Source: a bacterium
GTDB taxonomy: Bacteria; Zhuqueibacterota; Zhuqueibacteria; Oleimicrobiales; Geothermoviventaceae
DNA length: 64,000 nt
Direction: 5' to 3'
Assembly (NCBI GenBank): GCA_028275345.1
Contig: JAPWUV010000003.1
Location: 62,001 to 126,000, forward strand
Made by a program: the position numbers and the translations under genes. Positions 44,074-53,965 of this stretch are shown one piece after another. Numbering within the stretch: the first letter of the stretch is position 1; the number at the start of each line of letters is the position of its first letter. The notes under the pieces were generated by a model. The model was not told where the DNA came from. It made no database searches and saw only the letters and a list, made by a program, of their open reading frames with translations.

Positions 44074-45051
44074 TCAAGAAAGGACGGCGCAAATGCAGGC
44101 GACATTCACGATGTCATCCACGCTACAGCCCCGGGACAAGTCATTGGCCGGCTTGGCCAGCCCCTGGATCACAGGGCCGATGGCCTCGGCCCCCGCCAGA
44201 CGCTGCACCAGCTTGTACCCAATGTTCCCGGCGTTCAGGTCAGGGAAAACGAGCACATTGGCCTTGCCCGCCACAGGGCTCCCGGGAGCCTTTCGCTGCC
44301 CCACGCTTTCGACGATGGCAGCGTCGACCTGGAGCTCCCCGTCCACCAACAAATGGGGCGCCTTCTGCTTGACCAAGGTAGTCGCCTTCTGAACCTTCTC
44401 GACTAGGGGATGAGAGGCGCTCCCTTTCGTGGAAAAGGAAAGCATTGCCACGATCGGCTCTTCCCCCACGAGCTTGCGGTGCGTCTCCGCTGAGGCAATG
44501 GCGATGTCGGCCAGTTGCTCCGGCGTGGGGTCCGGGACCACAGCGCAATCCGCGAAGGTGTACACCCGTCCATCCCGGGGCATCACCATCTCGAAGGTAC
44601 TGGACACGATTTCGATCCCCGGGGCGAGCCCGATGACCTGGATCGCCGCTCGAAGGACGTCGCCGGTGGTGCTCAGGCTACCCGCCACACTCCCGTCCGC
44701 TTCTCCCTTGCGGACCATCATGGCCGCGAAGTACAAGGGGTGCTGGATCAGCTGCGCAGCCTGCTCCGGGGTCATCCCCTTGTGACGTCGGAGCTCAAAT
44801 AGGGCCTGGGCGTACTCCTTCCGCAGCTCCGAACGGGACGGGTCCACCACGCAAATGCCGTCCAGATCCACTCCCACCTTCCGCGCCACAGCGAGGATTT
44901 CGTCCTCCGGCCCTACGAGGATAGGTTCGGCCAGTCCCCCCGACCGGAGGACCTGCGCCGCGCGAACCATCCGCTCGTCGGTGGCATCTCCGAGGGCGAT
45001 CCTCCTGCACTTCCTCCGCGCCTTCTCCCGTATCTCCTCGATGAATTGCAT
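44074..45051 (-). CDS. pta: Phosphate acetyltransferase
   Basis: This 325-residue Pta is the short catalytic form. It has the conserved [23 protein letters not shown] segment near residue 120, [24 protein letters not shown] and [17 protein letters not shown]. It links acetyl-CoA and acetyl-phosphate and fits downstream of a PFOR. No acetate kinase gene is in the window. The ATG overlaps the stop of coaD (TGATG). Confidence 0.94.
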   Translation of the reverse strand: MQFIEEIREKARRKCRRIALGDATDERMVRAAQVLRSGGLAEPILVGPEDEILAVARKVGVDLDGICVVDPSRSELRKEYAQALFELRRHKGMTPEQAAQLIQHPLYFAAMMVRKGEADGSVAGSLSTTGDVLRAAIQVIGLAPGIEIVSSTFEMVMPRDGRVYTFADCAVVPDPTPEQLADIAIASAETHRKLVGEEPIVAMLSFSTKGSASHPLVEKVQKATTLVKQKAPHLLVDGELQVDAAIVESVGQRKAPGSPVAGKANVLVFPDLNAGNIGYKLVQRLAGAEAIGPVIQGLAKPANDLSRGCSVDDIVNVACICAVLS

Positions 45052-45539
45052 CACGTACCAAACCTCTCCTTCAATTTGCGTTCCACCACTTCCGGGACGA
45101 AACAACTCACGTTTCCGCCAAACCGAGCCACTTCCTTTACGACCGTCGAGTTCAGGTAGGTGTACTTCTCGTTCGGCATCAAGAATACCGTCACGAGATC
45201 GGGGTAGAGCTTGCGGTTCACGAGCGCCATCTGGAACTCCATCTCGAAATCGCTGACGGCCCGAAGTCCGCGGATCACGGCCACAGCTCCTACGCGCCGG
45301 GCGTAGTCCACAAGCAGGCCTTCGAAACGGTCCACGACAGCGTTATCGATATCCGCCAGGGCCTGCCGGGCCATCTCCAGCCTCTCCTCGACGGTGAAAA
45401 GGGGGCTCTTCGCCGGATTCGTGGTCACAGCCACGATCACCTGATCGAAGATGGCGGTCGCCCTTCGGACGATGTCGATGTGCCCATTGGTAATGGGATC
45501 AAAGGTCCCCGGATAGATCGCCTTCCGCTGCGCTCGCAA
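45051..45539 (-). CDS. coaD: Pantetheine-phosphate adenylyltransferase
   Basis: CoaD makes dephospho-CoA. The 162-residue protein has [17 protein letters not shown] (TxGH nucleotidyltransferase motif), the [16 protein letters not shown] loop and the late [11 protein letters not shown] (ISST-like) motif. The start is TTG at 45539, 6 nt after AAGGAGG; it overlaps the 3' end of rsmD by 41 bp, a strong coupling. Confidence 0.95.
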   Translation of the reverse strand: MRAQRKAIYPGTFDPITNGHIDIVRRATAIFDQVIVAVTTNPAKSPLFTVEERLEMARQALADIDNAVVDRFEGLLVDYARRVGAVAVIRGLRAVSDFEMEFQMALVNRKLYPDLVTVFLMPNEKYTYLNSTVVKEVARFGGNVSCFVPEVVERKLKERFGT

Positions 45540-46095
45540 CGATCGCCTCCTTCCTTTGTGCGAAGATAAGCCGTGTCTCGCCCACACGTCGGATCTCGGA
45601 GAGCGCCAGTGTGGGAGGTAGCGGAGGGAGTGGGGAGCGTACCGACTCCTCCAGCACGAACACTCCCCCGCGTCTCAGTACCGAAGCCACCCTCGCCAAT
45701 AGACCCGCCCAGCCCGGCACCCCGGTGTAGGGGGGATCTGCGAACACGATGTCAAAGTTGACCGCCGGTGGTCGGACTTTCCGCAGGAACGCACGCACAT
45801 CTGAGCGCACCAGTTCTGCCCGGTCGCTCAGGGAAGTGAGCCGCAGATTCTCCGCCACCAATTTCAGAGCCTGGGGACGGATGTCCACGAACACGGCGCG
45901 GGCAGCGCCTCGGCTCAGCGCCTCGATCCCCAGGGCGCCAGTCCCGCAGAACAGATCGAGAACCACTGCGCCCCGGACTCTTTCGCCGAGGCAGTCGAAG
46001 AGGACGGTCCGCACGCGATCCGTCGTGGGGCGCAACCAGCGCGCCGACACCGACTTCAAACGTCTCCCGCCAGCGCTACCGGAGATGACGCGCAT
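45499..46095 (-). CDS. rsmD: 16S rRNA (guanine(966)-N(2))-methyltransferase
   Basis: This 198-residue RsmD begins MRVISGSAGGRRL and has RPTTDRVRTVLFDCL near residue 22, the SAM motif VLDLFCGTGALGIEALSRGA and the catalytic FADPPY near 119. It methylates G966 of 16S rRNA. The rsmD-coaD pair is a common bacterial arrangement. A terminator closes the preceding pilus-like operon about 23 bp upstream. Confidence 0.94.
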   Translation of the reverse strand: MRVISGSAGGRRLKSVSARWLRPTTDRVRTVLFDCLGERVRGAVVLDLFCGTGALGIEALSRGAARAVFVDIRPQALKLVAENLRLTSLSDRAELVRSDVRAFLRKVRPPAVNFDIVFADPPYTGVPGWAGLLARVASVLRRGGVFVLEESVRSPLPPLPPTLALSEIRRVGETRLIFAQRKEAIVASAAEGDLSGDL

Positions 46096-46117
46096 CCCCT
46101 CATGCTCCTGCGGCCAC

Positions 46118-46146
46118 AAAAAACCCGGCCACCTCCGCCAGCCGGG
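46118..46146 (-). terminator. Intrinsic terminator after the PilN/PilO-like gene
   Basis: On the minus strand CCCGGC and GCCGGG (46141-46146 and 46124-46129) form a 6-bp stem with an 11-nt loop, followed by six T (46118-46123). It lies about 50 bp past the stop and closes the comEA-like to pilNO-like unit. Confidence 0.78.
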
Positions 46147-46194
46147 CACCCATCCGGAAGCGATTTGGCTCTGCCCCTTCCCCGTCCAGGCAGT

Positions 46195-47184
46195 TCATCG
46201 CTCCTCGCACAGATCCATCTGCAAGACGAGGGTGAACAAGCCCTCGCGCTCGGCGCCGTACACGTCCGCAGGCACGAGAAGGACCTTCGTGATCCGGAGG
46301 TTCCATGCCTGCCGGGTCATTTCCTCAAGGAATCGGCTGATGGCCTCCTTACGCCCCACAGCACGGAAAAAGACCGGCGTCTTCTTGAGCTGAGCCTCCT
46401 CCACCTGAGGCGCGCAATCCAAGGTGCGCACCGAAAGCCCGGCCTGCTTCGCAAGGTCGCGAAGAGCGGCGTTCAAACGCGCTTTGTCCAAGAACTGGAC
46501 CTGGGAGGGCGTCGACACCGGCGTAGAGGGCAACGCCACGCTGAGGATCTCCTGTCTGAACCGCTGGCCTCCCAGGATCTTCGAGTCCCGCGAGCTGGCC
46601 TTGATTTCCGCCCCCGGGAACGCCGCCAGATAGGCCTGGCGCGCCCCGTCCAGATCGGCGTCGCTCTTCGCGACCAACTCCACGACCATCCCGCTTTCGG
46701 ACCGAGAAACCAGGCCGAGCCGGGCCGAAGTCCCAACCGCTTCCAATGTGCGACCAATGTCCCTCACGGCGGCCACGGTGGGAGCCAGCACGGAGGCCGG
46801 AAAGCCCGTAGCAGCTGGAGCCGCAGCGGGCGCTGTCGAAACCCCAAGTGATTCCGGGCGCGCCCCTGCGGCTGTCGTCCCGGTGGAGGGCGGGGGAGCG
46901 GAGACTTCCGGTGCCTCCGGCTTCGCCTTGGCCCCTGGCCGCAGCGTCGCTTTCATTCCGCCCCGGCCCTGCAGGAAGAACCAACCCGCGACCACCAGCG
47001 CTGCCAGCACCACCAGTCCGACTACCGGCCAAAGCCAGCTCTTCCTCGGCGGCTGATCCAATTCCGGCGGCAACTCCTCGTCGGGAACGGGAGAAAGGAC
47101 TTCCTCGTGCGGCTCGGGAGGCCTCGCTCCCTTCTGGCCGGAGGCTCCCGCCTCCTCGGGCCCCAGCAAGTTGATTTTCACCAT
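46195..47184 (-). CDS. PilN/PilO-like single-pass membrane protein
   Basis: This 329-residue protein starts MVKINLLGPEEAG, echoing the cytoplasmic PilN peptide (INLLP) that binds PilM. One membrane helix follows near residues 50-70, then a long Ala/Pro-rich linker. The C-terminal domain (about 230-329) looks PilO-like: ALRDLAKQAGLSVRTL, VFFRAVGRKEAISRFLEEM and a terminal beta strand. ATG 47184 follows GGAGGG. It directly follows the PilM-like gene. It is probably a fused or condensed PilN/PilO. The assignment is structural analogy, not strong identity. Confidence 0.6.
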   Translation of the reverse strand: MVKINLLGPEEAGASGQKGARPPEPHEEVLSPVPDEELPPELDQPPRKSWLWPVVGLVVLAALVVAGWFFLQGRGGMKATLRPGAKAKPEAPEVSAPPPSTGTTAAGARPESLGVSTAPAAAPAATGFPASVLAPTVAAVRDIGRTLEAVGTSARLGLVSRSESGMVVELVAKSDADLDGARQAYLAAFPGAEIKASSRDSKILGGQRFRQEILSVALPSTPVSTPSQVQFLDKARLNAALRDLAKQAGLSVRTLDCAPQVEEAQLKKTPVFFRAVGRKEAISRFLEEMTRQAWNLRITKVLLVPADVYGAEREGLFTLVLQMDLCEER

Positions 47185-47217
47185 GTTCCCTCCCGTCCGA
47201 AACTCTCCTTCCACGAG

Positions 47218-48156
47218 CTACCAGAGTGCTGCCCCCAAGGCCGTTGCAAACGCCTCGGGGTGCACCCCGACCGCCCATTCACCCCTGCCCGTCTCCTGGG
47301 GCCGGTTGCGGAGAAAAGGATCGAGCCTGAGCACCTTCGCTTCACAACTGTCCCGGAGGGCCTCGATGAACTCTTCGTCCACCCCCTCGCCGTACAGGAA
47401 GATCCCGGCGAGATCTCCCAAGCTGCGGCTCAGATCATGGGTGCGGGCGAAGCGGTCGATCACATCGCGCAGGTACCCCGCCCTCTCCGTGGCGCTTCGA
47501 TCTGCTGAGTCCTCAGGCTGGGGCCAGATGGCGATAGCCCTCACCTCCTGCTTCACCACCGCCGCCACACAGCACGCCCTTTGACCGGTGCCGAGCAGAA
47601 GGGTCGGGCGGAGAGGATCAGCGTCGTAGTTGGCTTCGAAGGCTCTGCATGCGGAAAAGACATCCGCCTCCACGCAGATCAACCTGCCGAAGGTTCCCTC
47701 CAAGGTCGATCGAAGCGCCCTGACCACCTCCTTCCGGACGGCAGCAGCCACCGCAAGATCGACCAGACCGACGTTCGTGGCGAGCTTCTCGGCCCCGAAG
47801 TTATAGGAGTCCAAATCCTGCGCTACGCTCTGCCGCAGCTCCCACTCCACCTGTTCGTCAAATTCCGCGCCGTGAAGGTCCGCGTCCACGGGGAAAAGGT
47901 GGACAAAATAAAGCCCGGCGCCGAGACTTGCTGCGAGCTCGGTCTGGGCTTGGTTACCGACCGCACGGTGGAGGCGGACCGCCCTGCGGACCTCCTCCAT
48001 CCGGTTCGGTTCGAGCAAATGTTCCAGAGTCAGGGGTACGGGAAGAGGGATCTCCGTCACGCCCCGGACGGCGATGCCCTTTCCCTCCCTCCTCACCTCG
48101 ACGCAGCGAAGTGCCTCCCCGCCGCACGCGACGCCAATTCGGGTGTATTCTGGCAT
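47218..48156 (-). CDS. PilM-like actin-fold pilus assembly protein
   Basis: This 312-residue protein has the order typical of PilM/GspL-cytoplasmic actin-like proteins: an N-terminal IGVACGGEALRCVEVRR beta pair, a SLGAGLYFVHLFPVD segment, the acidic helix EFDEQVEWELRQSVAQDLDSY (PilM E-x2-lPf region), an AAAVRKEVVRAL helix and a C-terminal PEAFATALGAALW resembling the PilM end. The usual glycine-rich phosphate loop is degenerate (LLLGTGQRACCVAAV). In type IV pili PilM binds the PilN N-terminus; the next gene supplies such a peptide. Confidence 0.65.
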   Translation of the reverse strand: MPEYTRIGVACGGEALRCVEVRREGKGIAVRGVTEIPLPVPLTLEHLLEPNRMEEVRRAVRLHRAVGNQAQTELAASLGAGLYFVHLFPVDADLHGAEFDEQVEWELRQSVAQDLDSYNFGAEKLATNVGLVDLAVAAAVRKEVVRALRSTLEGTFGRLICVEADVFSACRAFEANYDADPLRPTLLLGTGQRACCVAAVVKQEVRAIAIWPQPEDSADRSATERAGYLRDVIDRFARTHDLSRSLGDLAGIFLYGEGVDEEFIEALRDSCEAKVLRLDPFLRNRPQETGRGEWAVGVHPEAFATALGAALW

Positions 48157-48199
48157 TCGACCCTTCGCCGCACTGGTCGCCGAACGAGATCCTGGCCGC

Positions 48200-48874
48200 C
48201 TATCGTTTCCAGCTGTACTCGCCCGTCATCGAGCGGCCGTGATTGGTAATGCGCAGCCCCCCAACCTTCGAAAGCAGAAAATCCTGTTCGACCTTCAGGC
48301 TGTCCTGCGGGGTAACAGGGCACTCCACGATGAAGTGCTTCACGACACCTGTGTCAATCACGCTGATCTTGTAGGGCCGACTCACCGTCGGGCAAAGCCT
48401 CATCGCCCGCACGCGCGCCGTGGCCATCGAGTCCACAAAGTTGGCAAACTTCGGGTACACGTACAGGGAATCGAGGATCTTGGCCCAGGGGCTCTCGATG
48501 TCGTTTAGGCGACAGTACTCCCGCAAAGTGTCCTCAATTGCCGCGGCCAGCGTATCCTTACGGATCAGAGCGCGAATGGCCTGCTCCGCCAAGGCGCTAT
48601 CCATCTTAACGAACTGGCGAAGGACCGTCTTGCTCGGGTCCCCCGCGATCAACTGCTCGAGGCTGTCGACGCTCTCGGTGTAGTGGCCTCGATTGTTGAG
48701 GTACACAAATTCGGCGTAGGTCAGGGACACGATGTTTTCCCTGCAGGAGCGGGTGTTCCTGTCCTCCTGTTCCCAGAGGTGCTTGGGGTAGAGAATGGTC
48801 CCCACCAGAGCGGCCGCCAGGACGACGATGAGGATCTCGTACAGGATTGAGCCTTTCGGTTTCTCTTCCGCCAT
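48200..48874 (-). CDS. Pseudopilin-like protein
   Basis: This 224-residue protein begins MAEEKPKG followed by SILYEILIVVLAAALVG. Gly8 followed by a hydrophobic helix with Glu at +5 matches the type IV prepilin/pseudopilin processing signal, though position +1 is Ser rather than Phe/Met. After the helix, the CRENIVSLTYAEFVYLNNRGHYTESVDSLEQL stretch has the spacing of pilin and GspG N-terminal domains. ATG 48874 has GGAGG 4 nt upstream; a GTG at 48895 overlapping comEA is the alternative. Cellular role inferred from neighbours. Confidence 0.6.
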   Translation of the reverse strand: MAEEKPKGSILYEILIVVLAAALVGTILYPKHLWEQEDRNTRSCRENIVSLTYAEFVYLNNRGHYTESVDSLEQLIAGDPSKTVLRQFVKMDSALAEQAIRALIRKDTLAAAIEDTLREYCRLNDIESPWAKILDSLYVYPKFANFVDSMATARVRAMRLCPTVSRPYKISVIDTGVVKHFIVECPVTPQDSLKVEQDFLLSKVGGLRITNHGRSMTGEYSWKR

Positions 48875-48891
48875 CTTGCCTCCAACGGTCT

Positions 48892-49344
48892 TCACTGGTT
48901 ACGGTTTCCTTCCGACCCACCCACACAGATGTAGGGCCTGATCGTTTCCAGAGTCTTCGGGCCGATCCCCTTCACTTCCAGCAGATCTTCCACCCGGCGA
49001 AATCCACCGCGCCGATTTCGCTCCTCCACGATCCTTCGCGCCATAGCGGGCCCGATCCGCGGCAACTTCTCCAACTCCTTTTCCGAGGCCCGATTGATGT
49101 CGACGAGCAGGAACCCCGCGTCCCTCTTTCGACTGCCTTTACCCTGCTGTGCATTCGGTTCCTGCTGCGTTTGCGTTGCGGCGTTCAGCGCCAGGAACTG
49201 CCGCACAAAAGCCTCCGCCTCTGGATCCCGTCCTTGGCGTTCCAGCTGATGACGCCGCTGCCAATTCAACGCCGTGCCTACCACGAGCGCCAAGGTGAGG
49301 AAGCCCAGAGCCAGTCGCTCTTGCCGGGTCAGGGCCAGCACCAA
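48892..49344 (-). CDS. ComEA-like helix-hairpin-helix DNA-binding protein
   Basis: This 150-residue protein has an N-terminal membrane anchor (LALGFLTLALVVGTALNW, about 11-28), a flexible charged region and a C-terminal tandem helix-hairpin-helix: VDINRASEKELEKLPRIGP near residue 80 and VEDLLEVKGIGPKTLE near 117. ComEA proteins bind incoming DNA in the periplasm during transformation; related HhH proteins have other DNA roles. The start is TTG 49344 or GTG 49341, one base after the dnaJ stop. Confidence 0.8.
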   Translation of the reverse strand: MVLALTRQERLALGFLTLALVVGTALNWQRRHQLERQGRDPEAEAFVRQFLALNAATQTQQEPNAQQGKGSRKRDAGFLLVDINRASEKELEKLPRIGPAMARRIVEERNRRGGFRRVEDLLEVKGIGPKTLETIRPYICVGGSEGNRNQ

Positions 49345-49345
49345 A

Positions 49346-50542
<1,197 letters not shown>

Positions 50543-51169
50543 CTACTTGCTCACGATCACCTTCGCGTGCCGGAGGACCTTGTCGTTCAAGAAATAGCCA
50601 GGCTGATGTTCTTCCACCACCGTGTTGGGTTCCACGCCCTCCGCCTCCACTTGAAGCAAAGCCTCGTGCTTTTCCGGGTCGAAGGGCTTCCCCACGGACT
50701 CGATCTTCTTCACCCCCTGCTTCTCCAGCACCCCCATCAGCTTCTGATAGATCATCCTCACCCCCTCTGCAAAGGCCGAGAAGTTCTCATTCTGACCTTC
50801 CAACGCCTTCAAGGACCTCTCAAAGTCGTCCACCACCGGGAGGATCTGGAGGATCAAATCCGCGTTGGCATTGCGAACCAGCTCCACGAACTCACGCTGG
50901 GTGCGCTTGCGGTAGTTATCGAACTCGGCCAGCTTCCGGATGTACAAATCGCGTAGCTCTTCGAGCTCTTTCTCCTTCTCCTCCAGAAGCCGGTTCTTCT
51001 CCTCGAGCTCCCGCTCCAGATCCTGAACTCGTCGCCTTTTCCTCTTCTCCGCTTTTTCCTCGGCGGAGGCGACGGCTTCCGACACGGGTTCTGAAGGAGC
51101 TTCCGTTTCGGGATTGGAGACCTGCTCTTGCACGTTCCCTTCCAGCTCCGCGTCCTTTCGCCTCAGCAC
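50543..51169 (-). CDS. grpE: Nucleotide exchange factor GrpE
   Basis: This 208-residue GrpE has a long charged coiled coil (about 40-95: LERELEEKNRLLEEKEKELEE region kept short here), the RKLAEFDNYRKRTQRE core, VVDDFERSL and the beta domain NTVVEEHQPGYFLNDKVLR. It releases ADP from DnaK. The GTG start follows AAGGAGG by 9 nt. It lies 22 bp after hrcA. Confidence 0.95.
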   Translation of the reverse strand: MLRRKDAELEGNVQEQVSNPETEAPSEPVSEAVASAEEKAEKRKRRRVQDLERELEEKNRLLEEKEKELEELRDLYIRKLAEFDNYRKRTQREFVELVRNANADLILQILPVVDDFERSLKALEGQNENFSAFAEGVRMIYQKLMGVLEKQGVKKIESVGKPFDPEKHEALLQVEAEGVEPNTVVEEHQPGYFLNDKVLRHAKVIVSK

Positions 51170-51191
51170 GGCCTCATCCCTCCTTGAGCTG

Positions 51192-52235
51192 TCAGGATCC
51201 CATCACGTGCGGCAGCGTCTTCGCCATGAAGTCCACCAAAGCCACCACTCGTGCGTAGGGCATGCGGGTGGGTCCGATCACACCGAGGGTCCCCTTCAGG
51301 GAGCCGACGCGGTACGTGGCCGTCACGAGACTGCAGTTGCGGAGCAACTCCTCCTGATTCTCCTCTCCAATGGTGATGGAGATCCGGCCCTCCTCCTCGC
51401 CTTCCCCCTCTTGAAGCACCTGAATGATGATTTCCTTGCTCTCCAAAAGCTCGAGGATCTTCCGCATTTTCTCCCGGTCGGAGAACTCCGGCTGAGAGAG
51501 GATGTTTTGGGTTCCCGAGACGTGGTAATGGGCCTCCGTGTCGAAGCGCAACACTTCCTCAGCCGTCTTTCCGAACATGGTGACCAGGTCGCGATCGGCC
51601 TCGTCGAGGTCACGCGTGCGCTCCGCGATCTGATCCTTCAGCTGCTTCAGCGTCAGCCCGTGCAGACGCTCGTTCAGAAGCCGCGCCGTCGTCTCAAGGC
51701 GGTGAGGAGGTACCTCGCTGTCGATCTCCATCAGCACCGTACGAACGAGCCCGGACTTGACCGTGAGCACCACCAAGATGCGACGGCTCGCCACGGGGAC
51801 CAGCTCGATCTTCTCCAGCACGCCCTCCAGGAAGCGAGGGGCCAGCACCACGCCCAACTGGCTGGAGATGCGGCCGAGGAGCCGGGAGGCCTTGTCCAGA
51901 ATAATCTCCACATCCCGGCTCACGGTCTTGAGGCTTCGGACAATCGCCGCCTTCTCGCCCGGGCTGAGCTTCTCGCGCCGCATGAGGTGATCCACGTAGA
52001 CCCGATAGCCTAAGTCCGTAGGAACGCGCCCCGCCGACGTGTGAGGCTGCCGAATGAGCCCCTTCTCTTCCAGATCGGCCATCACGTTCCGCACGGTCGC
52101 AGGGCTCATGTTGAGCCCGTACTTCTTGGCCAGGAAGCGGGACCCTACCGGGGTCGCGCTCTCGATGAAGTTCTGAACGATCGACTCGAAGATGAGCCGC
52201 TCACGAGCTGTCAGCTCGACTGGAGCTGCCGGCAT
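51192..52235 (-). CDS. hrcA: Heat-inducible transcription repressor HrcA
   Basis: This 347-residue HrcA has the N-terminal winged helix (SPATVRNVMADLEEKGLIRQPHTSAGRVPTD region, residues about 40-72, quoted only in part elsewhere), the GAF-like domain and the C-terminal PTRMPYARVVALVDFM segment. HrcA normally binds CIRCE elements upstream of heat-shock operons. No CIRCE match was found in the 90 bp upstream, only a short GAAAT/ATTTC inverted repeat overlapping the promoter. It is the first gene of hrcA-grpE-dnaJ. Confidence 0.95.
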   Translation of the reverse strand: MPAAPVELTARERLIFESIVQNFIESATPVGSRFLAKKYGLNMSPATVRNVMADLEEKGLIRQPHTSAGRVPTDLGYRVYVDHLMRREKLSPGEKAAIVRSLKTVSRDVEIILDKASRLLGRISSQLGVVLAPRFLEGVLEKIELVPVASRRILVVLTVKSGLVRTVLMEIDSEVPPHRLETTARLLNERLHGLTLKQLKDQIAERTRDLDEADRDLVTMFGKTAEEVLRFDTEAHYHVSGTQNILSQPEFSDREKMRKILELLESKEIIIQVLQEGEGEEEGRISITIGEENQEELLRNCSLVTATYRVGSLKGTLGVIGPTRMPYARVVALVDFMAKTLPHVMGS

Positions 52236-52271
52236 CTCTCATCACCTACCTCGATCCTCTTATCAACCGCG

Positions 52272-52300
52272 AAATTAGCGATTTCTCGACCGTTTGTCAA
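52272..52300 (-). promoter_or_regulatory. Sigma-70-type promoter of the hrcA-grpE-dnaJ operon
   Basis: TTGACA (52295-52300), a 17-bp spacer and TAATTT (52272-52277) on the minus strand. A 5-bp inverted repeat (GAAAT, 5-nt gap, ATTTC; 52271-52285) overlaps the -10, a position suited to a repressor. Confidence 0.72.
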
Positions 52301-52327
52301 GGTCAATCGAGCCGCTCGCGCCCCCCA

Positions 52328-53194
52328 CTACCTGAGATACCTGCGGACGGCCAGCCGGCTCCCCATCCATCCCAGGAGCGCGCCTCCCAGTGCCGTCGCA
52401 TAGTACCAACGCGGATCGACCTCCACGAGATTCGGGATCTCAATCCTTGCCAACCGGACCAGCAGTGCCAGGCACAGGGCCCCCAACACGCCGCCAAGCA
52501 GTCCTTCGAAGACGCCGTGGACCACGAAGGGCCGGCGGATGAACCGCCTCGTGGCCCCAACGAGGCGCATGATTTCGATAACCTCCGCGCGAGCCATCAT
52601 CACCAGCCGCAGCGTGTTGTGCACCAAAAGGATCGCTCCGATGACCAGGACTCCTCCTACGGTCAAACCCAGTCCGAGCGCCAACCGGGCATAGCGGTCC
52701 AACAACCGCAGCAGATCGCCCCGGTAGAGGACCTCGTCTACCCCCGGCATCCTGCGAATTGCCTCCGCAATTCGCTCGGCTCCCTCCGAAGTCCGCAGTC
52801 GCGCCGCCGGCCGCACGCGGAAGGATGCCGGGAAAGGGTTCTGGTCCAGAATGGCCAGGACGTCTTCGCCGAAGGTCTGGCGGAACTCCAGCGCTGCCCG
52901 TTCCTTGGACACAAATTCCACCGCCTCAACCCCGTCCAAGGCGCGGATGCTTTCCTCCAGCTTCTGGACCTCCTGGTCGGTCAGATCGGAGGCAAGGAAG
53001 ACTTCGATCTCCACCCGAGCGCGCAGGCCAGAGACCAGCTGGCTCAGATTGGCCGCCACAATTCCACAGAGTCCAACCAAGAGCAGCGCAAAGGTCACAG
53101 TGAAGATGGTGATCGCACTCGCTGCCTTGGCGCGGCGGAAGCCAGCGATGCCTTCCCGAATGCCGTACCAGATGCTCACGGGATTCGACCCCAA
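52328..53194 (-). CDS. ftsX: Cell division protein FtsX
   Basis: This 288-residue permease-like protein has an N-terminal cytoplasmic segment and first membrane helix (FTVTFALLLVGLCGIVAA), a periplasmic loop with VFLASDLTDQEVQKL and GVEAVEFVSKERAALEF, and three C-terminal helices with the IMRLVGATRRFIRRPF cytoplasmic loop. With FtsE it controls peptidoglycan hydrolases at the septum. It is the last gene of a ten-gene run; 93 bp separate it from ftsE. Confidence 0.95.
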   Translation of the reverse strand: MGSNPVSIWYGIREGIAGFRRAKAASAITIFTVTFALLLVGLCGIVAANLSQLVSGLRARVEIEVFLASDLTDQEVQKLEESIRALDGVEAVEFVSKERAALEFRQTFGEDVLAILDQNPFPASFRVRPAARLRTSEGAERIAEAIRRMPGVDEVLYRGDLLRLLDRYARLALGLGLTVGGVLVIGAILLVHNTLRLVMMARAEVIEIMRLVGATRRFIRRPFVVHGVFEGLLGGVLGALCLALLVRLARIEIPNLVEVDPRWYYATALGGALLGWMGSRLAVRRYLR

Positions 53195-53287
53195 GCCGGA
53201 GGATGGCCTGTACCGACGCCGTCAGTCCCGCACCGAGCTACGTTCTCGCTTCGAAAATGAGGCGCCACCGGGAGCAGGTTGCGGCTC

Positions 53288-53947
53288 TCACAGGGTCCTT
53301 CCATTCTCGATCCGTACGATCCGCTTGCCCATCCCCGAGACCAGCTCGAGGTTGTGGGTGGCCATCAGCACCGCGGTCCCTTTCTGATTGATCCGGAGCA
53401 AAAGATCCATGATGGCCTCGGCGTTCTCCCGGTCGAGATTGCCTGTCGGTTCATCCGCCAGCAGCGCCAGTGGTTCGTTCACCAATGCCCGGGCCACAGC
53501 CACACGCTGTTGCTCTCCGCCGGAGAGCTCGTGAGGCATCTTGTTTCGCTTGTGCGCCAGCCCCACTTCCCCCAGCGCTCGCAACGCCTTGCGTTTGACC
53601 TCATCCCTCCGCGCCCCGGTGACACGGAGGGCAAAGGCCACGTTCTCGAACACATCTCGGTCCGGTAGCAGCTTGAAGTCCTGGAAGACGATCCCTAGCT
53701 GCCGGCGGACGTACGGGATGTCTTTGGGACGCACGCTGAGCGAGCTGTACTTCCCCACGATCACCTGCCCTTCGGAGGGGAAAAGCTCCATGTAGATCAG
53801 CTTGAGGACGGTGCTCTTGCCGGCCCCGCTGGGACCCACGAGGAAGACGAATTCCCCGGGGTCAACAATCAGATTCACGCGATGCAGCCCCTCCCCAGTG
53901 GGGTAAAGCATCTTCGCATTGTGGATCTGGATCACGGGCCGCCGCAA
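53288..53947 (-). CDS. ftsE: Cell division ATP-binding protein FtsE
   Basis: This 219-residue ABC ATPase has Walker A GPSGAGKSTVL near residue 39, Q-loop VFQDFKLLP (an FtsE trait), signature LSGGEQQR near 141, Walker B LLADEPTGNLD and switch THN. The start is TTG at 53947 with GGGAGG 5 nt upstream. It partners with the adjacent FtsX. Confidence 0.95.
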   Translation of the reverse strand: MRRPVIQIHNAKMLYPTGEGLHRVNLIVDPGEFVFLVGPSGAGKSTVLKLIYMELFPSEGQVIVGKYSSLSVRPKDIPYVRRQLGIVFQDFKLLPDRDVFENVAFALRVTGARRDEVKRKALRALGEVGLAHKRNKMPHELSGGEQQRVAVARALVNEPLALLADEPTGNLDRENAEAIMDLLLRINQKGTAVLMATHNLELVSGMGKRIVRIENGRTL

Positions 53948-53965
53948 CCGATCCTCCCACCTGCC

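Noticed and set aside
52236-52300. CIRCE element upstream of hrcA
   Set aside because: Only a 5-bp inverted repeat is present; it does not match TTAGCACTC-N9-GAGTGCTAA.
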